Source: CAVPCZ01 sp963779225
GTDB lineage: Bacteria > Bacteroidota > Ignavibacteria > UBA10030 > UBA6906
Assembly: GCA_963779225.1 (NCBI GenBank)
Contig: CAVZWW010000002.1
Span: 1-64,000 of the forward strand
Direction of reading: 5' to 3'
Length of the DNA: 64,000 bases
Of this stretch, positions 1 through 9,595 are shown piece after piece. The notes under the pieces were generated by a model that saw only the letters and a program-made list of their open reading frames with translations, was not told the origin of the DNA and did no database searches. Position 1 is the stretch's first letter; each line of letters opens with the position of its first letter. The translations under genes were made by a program, and so were the position numbers.

Positions 1-234
1 AGAAGATTTCAACTTGAACGAGCCAACGTCTTTGCCGCTCAGATACACTGCCATAACAAACATTGGTGCAAGGACGAGCAACCCGACACTGAGGAAATAG
101 CTCACTTCAATGGGAATGGTCCGCCTGGCATTGAGGTACGGTATCGCAATTTGACACGCGATGGAATTGAGAAGTGTGGGTAGACCGAAAAGGCACACCA
201 GGTGGAACCAGCCAAGAGGTTTAATTGTGTTCAT
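1..234 (-). CDS. N-terminal part of an unidentified membrane protein (cut by window edge)
   Basis: An open frame of 78 codons runs from an ATG at 234 down to the first base of the window without a stop, so the gene continues outside. The translation begins MNTIKPLGWFHLVCLFGLP and shows two hydrophobic stretches (about residues 8-32 and 45-63) separated by a short charged loop, which fits two membrane helices. The arrangement resembles the start of CPBP-type or other polytopic membrane proteins, but too little is visible to assign a family. It lies upstream of, and on the opposite strand to, tRNA-Leu. The evidence is the open frame and its hydrophobicity only. Confidence 0.5.
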   Translation of the reverse strand, partial: MNTIKPLGWFHLVCLFGLPTLLNSIACQIAIPYLNARRTIPIEVSYFLSVGLLVLAPMFVMAVYLSGKDVGSFKLKSS

Positions 235-399
235 GCCGTTGTGAGCGATTTCGAGGCAACTGAGTTAAGAACTTCCGGAGGCACGTTGCAGGTTTTTTTC
301 CCTTGCAAACGAATTGCTCACTAGGTAAATTGGTACATCCTTTGAGCAGGTGACACCAAAGTGACACCAAAGAATTTCAGGAAAGCGCTCAAAATAGGG

Positions 400-485
400 G
401 CCAAAGTGGCGGAATTGGTAGACGCGCTGGACTCAAAATCCAGTCTGGCTCACACCAGGTGAGGGTTCGAGTCCCTCCTTTGGTA
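400..485 (+). tRNA. tRNA-Leu (anticodon CAA)
   Basis: The acceptor strand GCCAAAG pairs with CTTTGGT, with one G-U at the end. The anticodon loop CTCAAAA sits on a five-pair stem and gives anticodon CAA. A long variable arm follows, as expected of a class II tRNA, and the T-loop reads GTTCGAGTC. No CCA is encoded. Just upstream the octamer GACACCAA is repeated in tandem. The tRNA is followed at once by the 3' end of the minus-strand VanZ gene. Confidence 0.93.
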
Positions 486-502
486 CAGACATTCTTACAT
501 TG

Positions 503-952
503 CTACGTATCAAGCCTGCGGAATCGGTTCCAGAGGATTATCGCACACGTAGCGAGAAACCCTCCCAGAGCGTCAATACCGACGTCGACGAGCGATGCCG
601 TCCTCGTCGCGACGAAGGATTGGTGCAGCTCATCCCCTGCCGCGAAGAGCATCACTGCCAGTAAGGAATAGAAGACCCATCGCAACGCTTTCATGTCGGG
701 GGAGTCGCTGCCGAAAGCACGAAACAGGAGAAGACCGAGGATGAAGTATTCGGTCAAATGCGCCAGTTTGCGAATCGCTGCATGAATCAAGGCAACTTCT
801 GTTTCTGAAATATTGGGCATCAAAAAGCGGAGAATCGGTTCTACAATGGCCGAAGTGTTCGCCGAAGCAAATCCCCCTGTTGACATCCAGTAAGTAAAAC
901 CCACCCAGAGAATCACCGGGAACCAGTACTTGAAGAATTTCCTGTAGTTCAT
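503..952 (-). CDS. VanZ-like family membrane protein
   Basis: This is a small polytopic membrane protein of the VanZ-like family, whose members include the teicoplanin-resistance protein VanZ but mostly have no known role. Four hydrophobic segments are visible. The family signature is present: RKLAHLTEYFILG in the second half, then DELHQSF followed by R and D residues before the last helix. I prefer the ATG at 952, giving 149 residues, because AAAGG lies five bases upstream and the protein then opens directly into the first membrane helix. A GTG at 1042 would add a polar 30-residue leader. It is probably a single gene, with tRNA-Leu downstream and an unrelated secreted protein upstream. Confidence 0.8.
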   Translation of the reverse strand: MNYRKFFKYWFPVILWVGFTYWMSTGGFASANTSAIVEPILRFLMPNISETEVALIHAAIRKLAHLTEYFILGLLLFRAFGSDSPDMKALRWVFYSLLAVMLFAAGDELHQSFVATRTASLVDVGIDALGGFLATCAIILWNRFRRLDT

Positions 953-1115
953 CAGACCTTTCGCGTTTCTTGAATAACTGTCAGTGGGTAGATTCTCGTG
1001 GATTGAGCTCCGAGACCCACGACTTTCGATTTCGATTGACACTCTTCAATCTTCGACGACCAAAGTGGCAAATGAGAAGTTAGCCGGCTAAAAAGGCCGC
1101 ACTTGTGAGAGCGAG

Positions 1116-3128
1116 TTACCGTTGCATTGCACCAATATCGTCAACCTTCTTGCCGTTCTTGTAGAGATACACCGGAGCGCCAGTGCGCCATGTTCGCGAA
1201 CCTGAAAGCGTGATCGCGTTCGTTGTGTAATCGATGGCCTTGATGCCTACGGGAGCTTGCGCAGCCACCACAATCGAATCCCCCACCACGCCAAAAGCCG
1301 ACATCCCCCAGGCGTCACGGAAGTAATAGGCATCAGCCACAACGAGGTTCGTTCCAGCCGCCCCACTCGTCGCCAGGGTGAGCGGTCCCGCCGCATCTAC
1401 CACATTCGAACCACCTGCCGGCATGAAATTGTATGACGCGTGGTTGCCCGACGGGTGAGCGGGCACACTCGACAGTTCGGGATCCTTGGACATGGAGTGG
1501 ACGTCCCGCCCGAGCACACCGGAGTTCCAGTGCGCCTGCCAGCGCGGAAGCCCGGAGATCTTTGTCCATGCTCTCGAATAGTACGAAAAGCGCGGCAGTC
1601 CCTTCGTTGTGTAGTAGATATTGTAGTCCACGTCCAATGTGGGTCCATGGGCGCTGGATTGCACGGCGATATAGGAATTGACATCAATGTTGTTTTTGAC
1701 GCCATGCCTAGTATGATTGGCATTTGCCGTGACGTTGGCACGATTGCTCGTCCCAGGGCCATTTGCCCCGCGCATGTTGTACACCATGGTATTGTGGAAT
1801 AGCTTCCATCCCGACCACATGCGAGCACCTATTGTCCCTGCATTATCATAGAACACATTCATGCGAATGATCGCGTTCGTAGATGAGTCTGCCGATCCCA
1901 CCGTGATAGCGCCAGGCGAAGAACGAGAGGGAGACGCATAAATGCCGTCGTTCATACCCCAGATACGGTAGAAGTAGTTGTTCTCAAACATGGCATGTCC
2001 AACCGCTTTGAGGTCAACCGCATTCTCCAGAAGATCACGAAATACGTTATTGCGAACCAGGTATTTGAAGTGCTTGGGCACCTTCTGGCACGCCGCACCA
2101 CTTCTATAGTCGGGTTGCCACTGGATGCCATCCTCGCCCCAGGAGTTCTCGATCAAGTTGCCCTCTACTAACACAGCCGGTGTGTGGAAGTGCGAAGACG
2201 GGGCCTTGGTGCCAAAGATGATCCCACACCAGGATTGTTCAGCAAGATGGTTGTACTTGATCAAGAAGAACGACGTATCCGACTCCTGCGCTTCGAACAT
2301 AAGCGAATGACTCCAGCCCTTGAAGTAGTTGCCCAGAAAGGTAACATGCTCTGAAGTGCCAACATGAACTCCGCGGATAAACTCTGATGTGATTTCCTTG
2401 ATATTCTCCGTCAATCTTCGAATGCTACAGTACCTAAAAGTAATCCGCGAACTCCCGTCGACCTCAATGTGATACGGTCCTTGGCTCCATCCAGACGAAC
2501 GCCACAGGCGCGTCGGAGAGAAGTCGATCCCCTGGATAGTAACATTATGCACGTTCGCCACCTTTGCCAGGTACAGAGTGCCAGACGGATTACCGGATAC
2601 GCGGACTGTGTGCTTCTTGAAGTTCGTCAGCACCACGTTGGATCCGGGAATGACGGTTTCAGGATATGTCCCGGCAAGTACTACAACCGTATCTCCACGT
2701 CCTGCTGCTGCAGCATTAAGCCCAGCCTGGATCGTACGGAAGGGAGCGGCCGCACGGCCGTTTCCACCAGCTGCGGCTGAGGCATCTACATAGATGTCCC
2801 CGGAGAGCACGCTGTCATTGTACGCCACTCCATACCCACGAAAACCCGTGGTATCCATCGGCAGATCTGTGCCACCAGCCGTGTTCTTTGCGTTGTCGAC
2901 GTTGGCAGGGATCGAGATGTCGTCAACATAGCCATTGAAGGCCGCTGCCAGAGCAAGGTCGGTAGTGGGAGAAGGAGCCATGACGTCCGGCAGAATGAAG
3001 AGGAGCGCATCATTGCCTTGCACATTGTCTCTCCGCGATGCCGCAATCGGATCATTCACAACAAGCAACTTCTGCCCGTACGCGACAAGTGGAAGAAGCA
3101 CAAGGAGCAGCATGGTCTTCTTTATCAT
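1116..3128 (-). CDS. Secreted right-handed beta-helix (pectate-lyase-fold) protein
   Basis: This 670-residue protein starts with a signal peptide (MIKKTMLLLVLLPLVAYGQ). Around residues 110-160 it carries the DUF1565-like opening of parallel beta-helix proteins: IYVDASAAAGGNG, then PFRTIQAGLNAA and GDTVVVLAGTYPETV. The middle is rich in short N- and G-containing turns such as NNVFRDLLENAVD and ENNYFYRIWG, as expected for helix rungs. The last part is a short beta-rich tail with no recognisable T9SS sorting motif. Such proteins bind or cleave polysaccharides at the surface, but no catalytic residues can be assigned, so substrate and activity are unknown. A frame extension to 3182 exists upstream; the ATG at 3128 is chosen because it places the signal peptide first. 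Confidence 0.75.
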   Translation of the reverse strand: MIKKTMLLLVLLPLVAYGQKLLVVNDPIAASRRDNVQGNDALLFILPDVMAPSPTTDLALAAAFNGYVDDISIPANVDNAKNTAGGTDLPMDTTGFRGYGVAYNDSVLSGDIYVDASAAAGGNGRAAAPFRTIQAGLNAAAAGRGDTVVVLAGTYPETVIPGSNVVLTNFKKHTVRVSGNPSGTLYLAKVANVHNVTIQGIDFSPTRLWRSSGWSQGPYHIEVDGSSRITFRYCSIRRLTENIKEITSEFIRGVHVGTSEHVTFLGNYFKGWSHSLMFEAQESDTSFFLIKYNHLAEQSWCGIIFGTKAPSSHFHTPAVLVEGNLIENSWGEDGIQWQPDYRSGAACQKVPKHFKYLVRNNVFRDLLENAVDLKAVGHAMFENNYFYRIWGMNDGIYASPSRSSPGAITVGSADSSTNAIIRMNVFYDNAGTIGARMWSGWKLFHNTMVYNMRGANGPGTSNRANVTANANHTRHGVKNNIDVNSYIAVQSSAHGPTLDVDYNIYYTTKGLPRFSYYSRAWTKISGLPRWQAHWNSGVLGRDVHSMSKDPELSSVPAHPSGNHASYNFMPAGGSNVVDAAGPLTLATSGAAGTNLVVADAYYFRDAWGMSAFGVVGDSIVVAAQAPVGIKAIDYTTNAITLSGSRTWRTGAPVYLYKNGKKVDDIGAMQR

Positions 3129-3222
3129 ATGACTTTCGGAAGAATCTCTCTTTCCCTTATAGTCGAAGGGCCCACCAGGCATGCAGCATGCAACGCCTTG
3201 CTTTTTCTCTTCCGAACGGACG

Positions 3223-4300
3223 CTAGCGCCCGCGGAAGTGGTTCCATATGTTCTTTACCGGCCACCGGCTACGTATGCGGGGGAAAAGCGTTACGAACAT
3301 CCATCGGAAAAGGGAATTGGGGATGTACTCGTAGGCGCCCACGTAAATAACAACGTCCCCGCCAAAATCGTATTTGAACTGGTTGTTGCCTTTGTGCCAA
3401 TCGTAGGGGCATTTCTCTCCCAACAGAATTTCCCGTGCCACCTCAAGGCCTATGCCTTCCGCATCACATATCGTACAACCATGGGATTGGTGCCATGTGA
3501 TCATCTCCCAATGGACGAAATCATTGGGAGAGAGCTTGCTGTGCATCCCCGACCAGCCCTTGCGTTTCATGTAGACGGTGTCTCCGAACCTGATCGCAAA
3601 CTCCATGGCGACCGGCTCATTGTCCACTTCGGCAATTGTTGCGCGAGCCATCCCGCGTTGATGAAAAGCACGCCACATCGTGCCAAACAATTCCTGGGGT
3701 TCCTGACGGAATCCCTTCCGGGCCCCGGTTGACGCCAGGAGGGAATATGCAGTTGGTAGATCGGATTCCCCGACTTCGCGGATCACGATTTTCTCGTCCT
3801 GCACCGCATGACGGATGGCCTTCCTGCGTTTCTTGGACATGTCAGCGAGAAGTTCCTCTTCACTTTTTTTCAAATCGATCAGCAGCGTTGCAGTAGGGAT
3901 CAGCTCGATAGCACTCGGGCGAAAGCCGCGAAGTTCCAGCACCTTTGCCATTTCCTCTCCAGGTCGCGCCGGGTGGACGATCAGATACACGATATGGTCT
4001 TTCCGCGTGAGGTCAAGGAGTTTTTCGACAAGGACCGATGCAAGATCCCCTTGAGATGAAAGCACGACAGGCCCGGCAGGAACATAGCCAATCGAAAACC
4101 GCAGGAAAACGCGCTTGACCAGCATTTGTGCCCCCCCAACAATTGTAATATCTCTCCTGGCAACGATTCGTATTACGCTCCAACCGGAGAGGCTCCTGAT
4201 CTTTGCCCAAATGCTGGTCTGGACATGGCTGTCCTCCCGGCACGGTCATGGAAAATCGTCCCATCTGGATCGTCGCGAGGGTGGGGAAATCTCGATGTGA
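3223..4300 (-). pseudogene. FemAB/GNAT-like peptidyltransferase gene with an in-frame stop
   Basis: The 300-residue open part (ATG at 4125) matches the FemA/FemB/FemX fold. It has a GYVPAGPVVL segment, then KKRRKAIRHA, a second GNAT half with VAMEFAIRFGDTVYMKRKG and the LSPNDFVHWEMI motif. These enzymes transfer amino acids, often from charged tRNA, onto peptidoglycan precursors or other peptides. The same frame continues upstream of the ATG and reads HVQTSIWAKIRSLSGWSV, exactly the conserved N-terminal block of the family. A TGA at 4246-4248 interrupts it after a SRWDDFP segment. Upstream homology therefore continues through the stop without a frame change, implying a nonsense mutation or a base-call error. 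No ATG, GTG or TTG lies between the stop and 4125. Confidence 0.75.
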
Positions 4301-4320
4301 TGGAAGATCTTGCCCTCCTG

Positions 4321-4760
4321 TCCGCATTGACCGAGCGGAACTTCCTTGTCGATTCTCTCTTCGTTGCCCTGGATTGCTAGTCCTTGATTGATTTCATTTG
4401 CGGGAAGTCCCCAACGGGCGGCAATTTTGCTCCTCAGGCAAGGCAAATCGTGAGGGGGGGGGGGTAAATGCTACTGACTACACGCTGTCTCTGGGATTGC
4501 AGAGCGACCCTGTAGGCCAACGTCTAGCTTTCCGGCCGGCGGAGTCGACTTCAACTTAGGAGCCACAACAACCATCCCGTGTGGCGGGCTTATCCGTCAG
4601 CTGTTCGTGTGAGCAGCCATCCTCCTCATCTCGTTGCTGAAATCCCTCCTTCCACGCATTCCGGCTTCACGCAGAACGCCGGGAGCATGAGACGGTTATA
4701 GAGACATAGCGCATTAAACGCCAGAGATGGTGTGATCCCCGTTACATTTGCGCGCTGCCC
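4321..4760. other. Non-coding stretch with a ten-base G run
   Basis: I see no convincing gene here. A run of ten G residues lies near 4453-4464, and the open frames that cross the region are short and lack family resemblance. It separates the FemAB-like gene from the 3' end of the DUF5683-like gene, both on the minus strand. No clear terminator hairpin is visible. Confidence 0.4.
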
Positions 4761-5885
4761 TCAAATCGGGACCCTCACCTGAAACACCGCTATGCTCGTA
4801 TACCCGGTTCCCGTTGGAACCACCCGCATCCCCACCGACGCGTGTGCGCTGTTGTACAGCCCGGCCGACCAGGCGGCGTCCAGCGAGCTCAGAATGTGGT
4901 TGATGACGGCAACCGTCACCCATGTCGTTGCGGTTGCATAGAAATCGTTTGCCGTTCCGCGTTCGCCCGAGTAGTAGTTGAACATGGGCGTTAAATTGCT
5001 CTTGATGGTCTCATAATCCGAGCCCAGGCTGAGATTCGCATCCCGCCAGCCCTGGTTGAATTGAGGGTATTTCCCGATCAATTCATAGTACTGCTGCTCG
5101 TTATACGGCGGAAGAGTGTGAGAATAGTACCCGCCGATGTCCCGTTCCATTCTATTCACTTCATTCCAGTCCACCTGCGTCCAGGGACGGTCGAAAGTAC
5201 TCATCCCCTCCGTTCCGGGTAATCGCCAGTTGTACACCTTGCCCGGCTGTACCAGGTTATCCTGCGTGTATTGCGCGTACTGTACCACGCTCCAGTTCTC
5301 GTTGGCATAGCCCTGATAACTGTCTGTCTGCTGGTCGCCCTTTTTGTCATACGTGTAGGCGAGCGCCAGGGCCGTTACATCCAGAGCAAAGAACAGCACC
5401 GCTTTCCAGTAGCTCTCCGCATAGAACTCCCCTGATCCGGGTATCACCAGGGACATTCCTGCCGCGAGCCAGGGGGATTTATGGGAAGGCATCGGTGAGC
5501 CCGCAGGCGTGTCCTGAATATTCGGCCCGCTACGCATGGCTGTAAGCCCGAAGAGATCCACCCGAAGGTTGCCCGACAGCTGGTCCTGCTGAGTATCGTG
5601 CGACTCCGGGTCCACGAGAAGATTGTTGGTCAGGCCATCTTGCTGAAGTTCCCCAAACTCCTGATCGGCCTGAAGGTTGCCCGACAGCTGACCCGCGCCG
5701 GGTTTTGCCGAAGTGCCCTCCTGCTCGACATCTCCCTGCACCATGGCCGTCCCCGGGCTACCCGAAAACCCTTCCCCTCCGCTTGCCGCCGTGTCCCGCC
5801 CCACACGACGGCCGCGACACAAATCGGCAACCATCCTGCCCGGGTTGATCCGGCCCATCCACTTCCTTACATCATCATGTGACAT
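4761..5885 (-). CDS. DUF5683-like membrane-associated protein with low-complexity N-terminus
   Basis: The core, from about residue 130, reads HKSPWLAAGMSLVIPGSGEF and then YWKAVLFFALDVTALALA. That is the Pro-Gly turn and hydrophobic hairpin of DUF5683-type proteins, found near outer-membrane genes in Bacteroidota. A C-terminal region with another hydrophobic segment (ATTWVTVAVINHILSSLDAAW) follows. The first 120 residues are polar and repetitive, with LSGNLQAD recurring as LSGNLRVD, and look like a degenerate repeat insertion. Start: the ATG at 5885 has GAGAGAGG upstream; a GTG at 5891 is also open. It is the last gene of the minus-strand block that begins with porU, 14 bases after the barrel protein. 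Function unknown; a role at the envelope is inferred from context. Confidence 0.6.
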   Translation of the reverse strand: MSHDDVRKWMGRINPGRMVADLCRGRRVGRDTAASGGEGFSGSPGTAMVQGDVEQEGTSAKPGAGQLSGNLQADQEFGELQQDGLTNNLLVDPESHDTQQDQLSGNLRVDLFGLTAMRSGPNIQDTPAGSPMPSHKSPWLAAGMSLVIPGSGEFYAESYWKAVLFFALDVTALALAYTYDKKGDQQTDSYQGYANENWSVVQYAQYTQDNLVQPGKVYNWRLPGTEGMSTFDRPWTQVDWNEVNRMERDIGGYYSHTLPPYNEQQYYELIGKYPQFNQGWRDANLSLGSDYETIKSNLTPMFNYYSGERGTANDFYATATTWVTVAVINHILSSLDAAWSAGLYNSAHASVGMRVVPTGTGYTSIAVFQVRVPI

Positions 5886-5899
5886 AGACACCTCTCTCT

Positions 5900-8800
5900 T
5901 CAGTCGAGGTCGAAGCCAAAAAGAATCCCGAAGTAGATCATCAACTCGTGACCGTACGTCACGACCTGGTTCTGACTCTGAACGTACCGGTCGAACGTGT
6001 CCAAACCGTACGCTGCACTCAGGAAGAACCGTGTCGGATAGGAGTAGTACGAAAAAGCCTCCAGGCGCAACTCAATCCCTATATCTTTCCGCATGTCGGC
6101 CGACCGGATGCCGTAGTCGCTCCAGGCGTTCCCCGCGTCCGCATAGACCGATGCGTACAGCTTGTCAAAGTAGAGCTGGAACAGCCGGATGTCGATGTTC
6201 TGCAGAATGGGGAAACGGTAGTTCACACCCACCATCGCCATCTCGTTCCCGCCGAGCGAGTAGTAGGGATACCCCTTCATGCCGACCAGACCGCCTGCAT
6301 AGAAATCAAAAAACTCGTCCACCGTCGGACCCAGGATGGAGCCTCCACGCACGTAGAGGCCGATGGTGTGGTTCCGGAAGAAGAACGGCATATACTCCTT
6401 CCACTGGAATTCGATGCGGGTGAAGTTCACGTCTTTGTAGACCGGCTGCAGACCGGTGGATGTGACTTCGTACTCCCCGTCGCCGTTGAACTTGTTGAGC
6501 TCCCGATTCGCACGCAGACGGATTTTTCGCCCGATGGGATTGATGTCCTGCGTCCGTGACGGCAGTATGGCGTTTACATCGAGCGCAAGCGAGAGATTGT
6601 TGGCAATCAGGTAGAGATCGCTGGAACTGCCGACAAGTGACGGCGGATCGGTTTCCGGGTTGATAAAGGAGCCGATGATCGACGTGTACCGGCTGTGTGC
6701 ATACCGGAATTCCGCATCGACAAACTGCGAGAAGAGCGGCTGCCTGAGAGAAAAATCAAACTCCGTGAGGTTGTACTCGACATCAACCGGAATCGTGGAG
6801 GCAGGAAGGTTTATCACACTCTCTGTCTTGCGCGTCAGATTGTAGGCTTCCACCGTGGCGACCGGCTCGAGACCGATCTCATAAAGGAGCGGAATCCGTC
6901 CCCGGTAGATGAACTGGAAGAAGAGGTCCCGCTCCAGCAGCGCGTTCAACGTCGCCCCCGCGAAGATGCCGGTCTTGTCCAGCACATCGTTCGAAAAGAC
7001 ATACGCCCCGGCCTTGATCATCTCCAGTCCTGTTGCCTTGGGGTTATAGTTGTCGATGCGGATCACCGGCACTACAGAGAGACTCGTGAATATGCTTTTG
7101 TACGGACGCGACTGGAGCGGCGACAGACTGGAATCGTCATATCCGCGCAAAGCATCCCAGTCGAACTGCGGGACGGCGGTGGATCTGCTCGCCAGCACCG
7201 GCGGATGACCCGGGGCACCGGTTCCGTCGTGGGGGGTGCGGATATAGCTATGATCCCCCTCCGCCAGAACCGCCGGCTGCTCCAGGAAATGGATCTTGTA
7301 CCCGCCGGAGGTGTACGCGGCATACGCCACGGCCCCCGCACTGTTGACGGTGGGATAGAATGCGCCCCCGAGCACGTTGGTGATCTGCTCCGTCCGCCTG
7401 GCGGCGACATCCATCCGGTAAATATTGAAAATCCCCGTCCGGTCAGAACTGAAATAGAGTGCGCTCCCGTCGTGCGAGAACCTTGCCGCGCGTGAGTCGT
7501 CATCGCCGGTCACGAGAAATTCCAGATCCGCGCCGTCCGGCCGAACCCAGGCGATATCCCGTCCGTCCCGCACCGAGTAGTCAAAGACGATACGGTCTCC
7601 CGAGGGACTCCAGCAGGGATTGTACACCTGCTCGCCGTTCGCGTAGAGGGTGATCTCACGGTAGCCGGTCCCGTCCAGGTTCACCACGGCAAGATTCGTT
7701 GAGCCGTCCCGGTTGGAGACGAAGGCAATCTGTTTGCCGTCCGGTGAGACCGTCGGGTTGTAGGCACGTCTTCCCGTTGTGAGACGGCGTTCCTCTTCGC
7801 TCTGCAAATCGTATTCATAGATGTCGAACTGCAGCGACCAATGGGGATTGTCCCGCGTCTGGCGGCCGTAGTAGAGCTTCGTGCCGTCCGGCGACCAGGC
7901 CGGCGCCGTGCGGACACCGGCGCTGCACCAGCGTTTCGGTCTTCTTCACGGTGTCGTAGACGTAGAGCGATGAGAGTCCGAAGTAGTCCCCTCCCTTCGC
8001 GCTGGTGAATGCCAGCTTTTTTCCGTCGGGCGAGAACACCGGATAGAGGTTGGCGAATCCCACGGTGGCATCGGAGCGCTGATTCGCGGATCGAGAGCCG
8101 GCCTGTCGAGCCGGAGAGCTGACCTGGAGCCCCGGAGAATTACTGTCAGATCCGGAGAACTGACCGCCAGATCCGGGGAATTGAACCTCGGCGCCCGGGA
8201 GTCGACCTGCGGACCCGGCGCGCTGGCGGGGCAGGAGCATGCTCTCGATCTTCTGGATCTGACCCGGATCGACCACGTCGGCCGTCGAATCGGTCACGAA
8301 AGGTTTTCCCTCGCGCAAAGCCGTGCGCACCGGTACCACCCGTTCGGCATATTCCTGTATTCAGCAACGTCCGCCACTCGTCGTACACATCGCGCCCGTT
8401 CTTCCCTACCGCCTTTTCGATGGCCGCGTCTATGGTCATCGTGGAAAACGAGGAGAGGTTGCCGCGACACTTCCACCAGCTTCTCTTCCCCGTAGCGCCG
8501 GGCGATGTAGCTGACGAAGGCGAAGCCGGCATTGTAGGAAGATTCGTTGCCCAGGCTCGTCTTGCCGAACACCCCCATCTGCTCCCAGGTGAGCATGTTG
8601 CTGTCCAGTGCGTACGAGCGGAGGATCATGTCGCGGTGCGTATCCCAGAAATCGTACCGGAGGTCCGCCCGGTTGTACTGCGCAACCCCCTCCGCAAACC
8701 ACGCGGGAACGACGAAGCCGGAGACCGGATAGGAAACGACGATGTTGGGATAGCCGTACAGCACGTCGAGACGCCGTTCGGCTTCATAGCCGAGCCACTG

Positions 8801-9421
8801 GAGGTAGATGGCCGGCACGGTGCGGCCGAATTTCATCGACGTTTGGATCTGTATGATATGCGTGTACTCGTGCGTGATGACGTTGCGCAGCCAGTTGTGT
8901 GTGCCGCGCAATTCGAAATCCATGCTCGGCGCGTAGATTTCGATCTTGTTGTCGTAGAAGTATGCGGCGCCGTTGGATATGTCGTCGTAGTCTTTGATGA
9001 TGAAGCTGACCTTCTGATCCGGCTTGTGATCGTAGAAGGCGGTGACAGCGGGGAAAATGTCTTCGGCGATCTTCGACACAACACGCGCCGTGCGCTCGGC
9101 ACCATCATGGTAGTGCACGAAGAAGTGTTCGGTCTCGATCGTGCGCCAGTTGAGCTCGGGATGAGGGGGTTCGTCCTGGGAGAAGACGGAGGACGGCCGG
9201 ATGGTGAGGGCGCAGAGGAGGATAGACGCCAGAAGCGTCCGGAAGAGCCAGCCGCTTCGCAACCGATGAATGTGAACCGGATCAACATGAAGCGGGGCGA
9301 ACCGAAGGAGGCTGACACGCGAGGCGTCGGCATGTCGGACCGGTTCGCAACGGATTCGCGGGCAGCAAATCGCCACGACGCGGGTTGACCCGAGGTGACC
9401 CGCCACGCAATTGGTCGACAC
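5900..9421 (-). pseudogene. Peptidase-MA-like / TolB-like propeller / BamA-like barrel protein, frameshifted
   Basis: Three overlapping frames reconstruct one protein of about 1,100 residues. The N-terminal part (9421 to ~8490) has a signal-like segment and a gluzincin metallopeptidase domain with HEYTH and the downstream glutamate in WFAEGVAQY. The middle carries PD40/TolB-type propeller blades (LYPVFSPDGKKLAFTS, YNPTVSPDGKQIAFVSNRDG). The C-terminal half (to 5900) is a surface-antigen barrel containing GGNEMAMVGVNYRFPI. Frame changes are needed near 8490, 8355 and 7920; each restores the expected family sequence immediately. The family is common in Bacteroidota envelopes but lacks an established function. 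The true start is uncertain; a TTG at 9262 would place a signal peptide first. Either the gene is decaying or the consensus contains single-base errors. Confidence 0.65.
8094..8232. repeat. 21-bp degenerate tandem repeat inside the propeller protein
   Basis: Units beginning GATCCGG or a close variant recur every 21 bases, about six times, for example at AGATCCGGAGAACTG and AGATCCGGGGAATTG. In the coding frame they give a seven-residue repeat resembling PGSGGQF and SGSDSNS. The array lies between the peptidase domain and the first propeller blade, where a flexible linker would be tolerated. Confidence 0.6.
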
Positions 9422-9595
9422 GAAGCGTACTGTCGTGACGGGGGTTGGCCACGAGCGACCGGGTGCGCAATGGCTCGAGCTGACACGCGCTCACGCGAAA
9501 CGCGCCGACCTGAACCGAATCGACACATGAAGGGTCGACACGAAGCGTACTGTCGCGACGCGGATTGACCTGGAGCGACCGGATACGCATACTAC
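9411..9595. repeat. Two ~60-bp direct repeats in the spacer
   Basis: The string GGTCGACACGAAGCGTACTG occurs at about 9411 and again at about 9534. In each copy a related continuation follows, with GAGCGACCGG near its end. GAC trinucleotides recur at multiples of three bases between the copies. The block lies between the M6-like gene and the peptidase/propeller gene. A repeated peptide pattern is seen on the minus strand, but I do not regard it as a real protein. Confidence 0.6.

Noticed and set aside
4246..4248. TGA as a selenocysteine codon in the FemAB-like gene
   Set aside because: No SECIS-like hairpin is apparent and the position is not a cysteine in the family.
8420..9388. A 322-codon plus-strand open frame opposite the peptidase gene
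   Set aside because: It is antisense to a well-recognised domain, and its composition is that expected of the opposite strand of a GC-rich gene.
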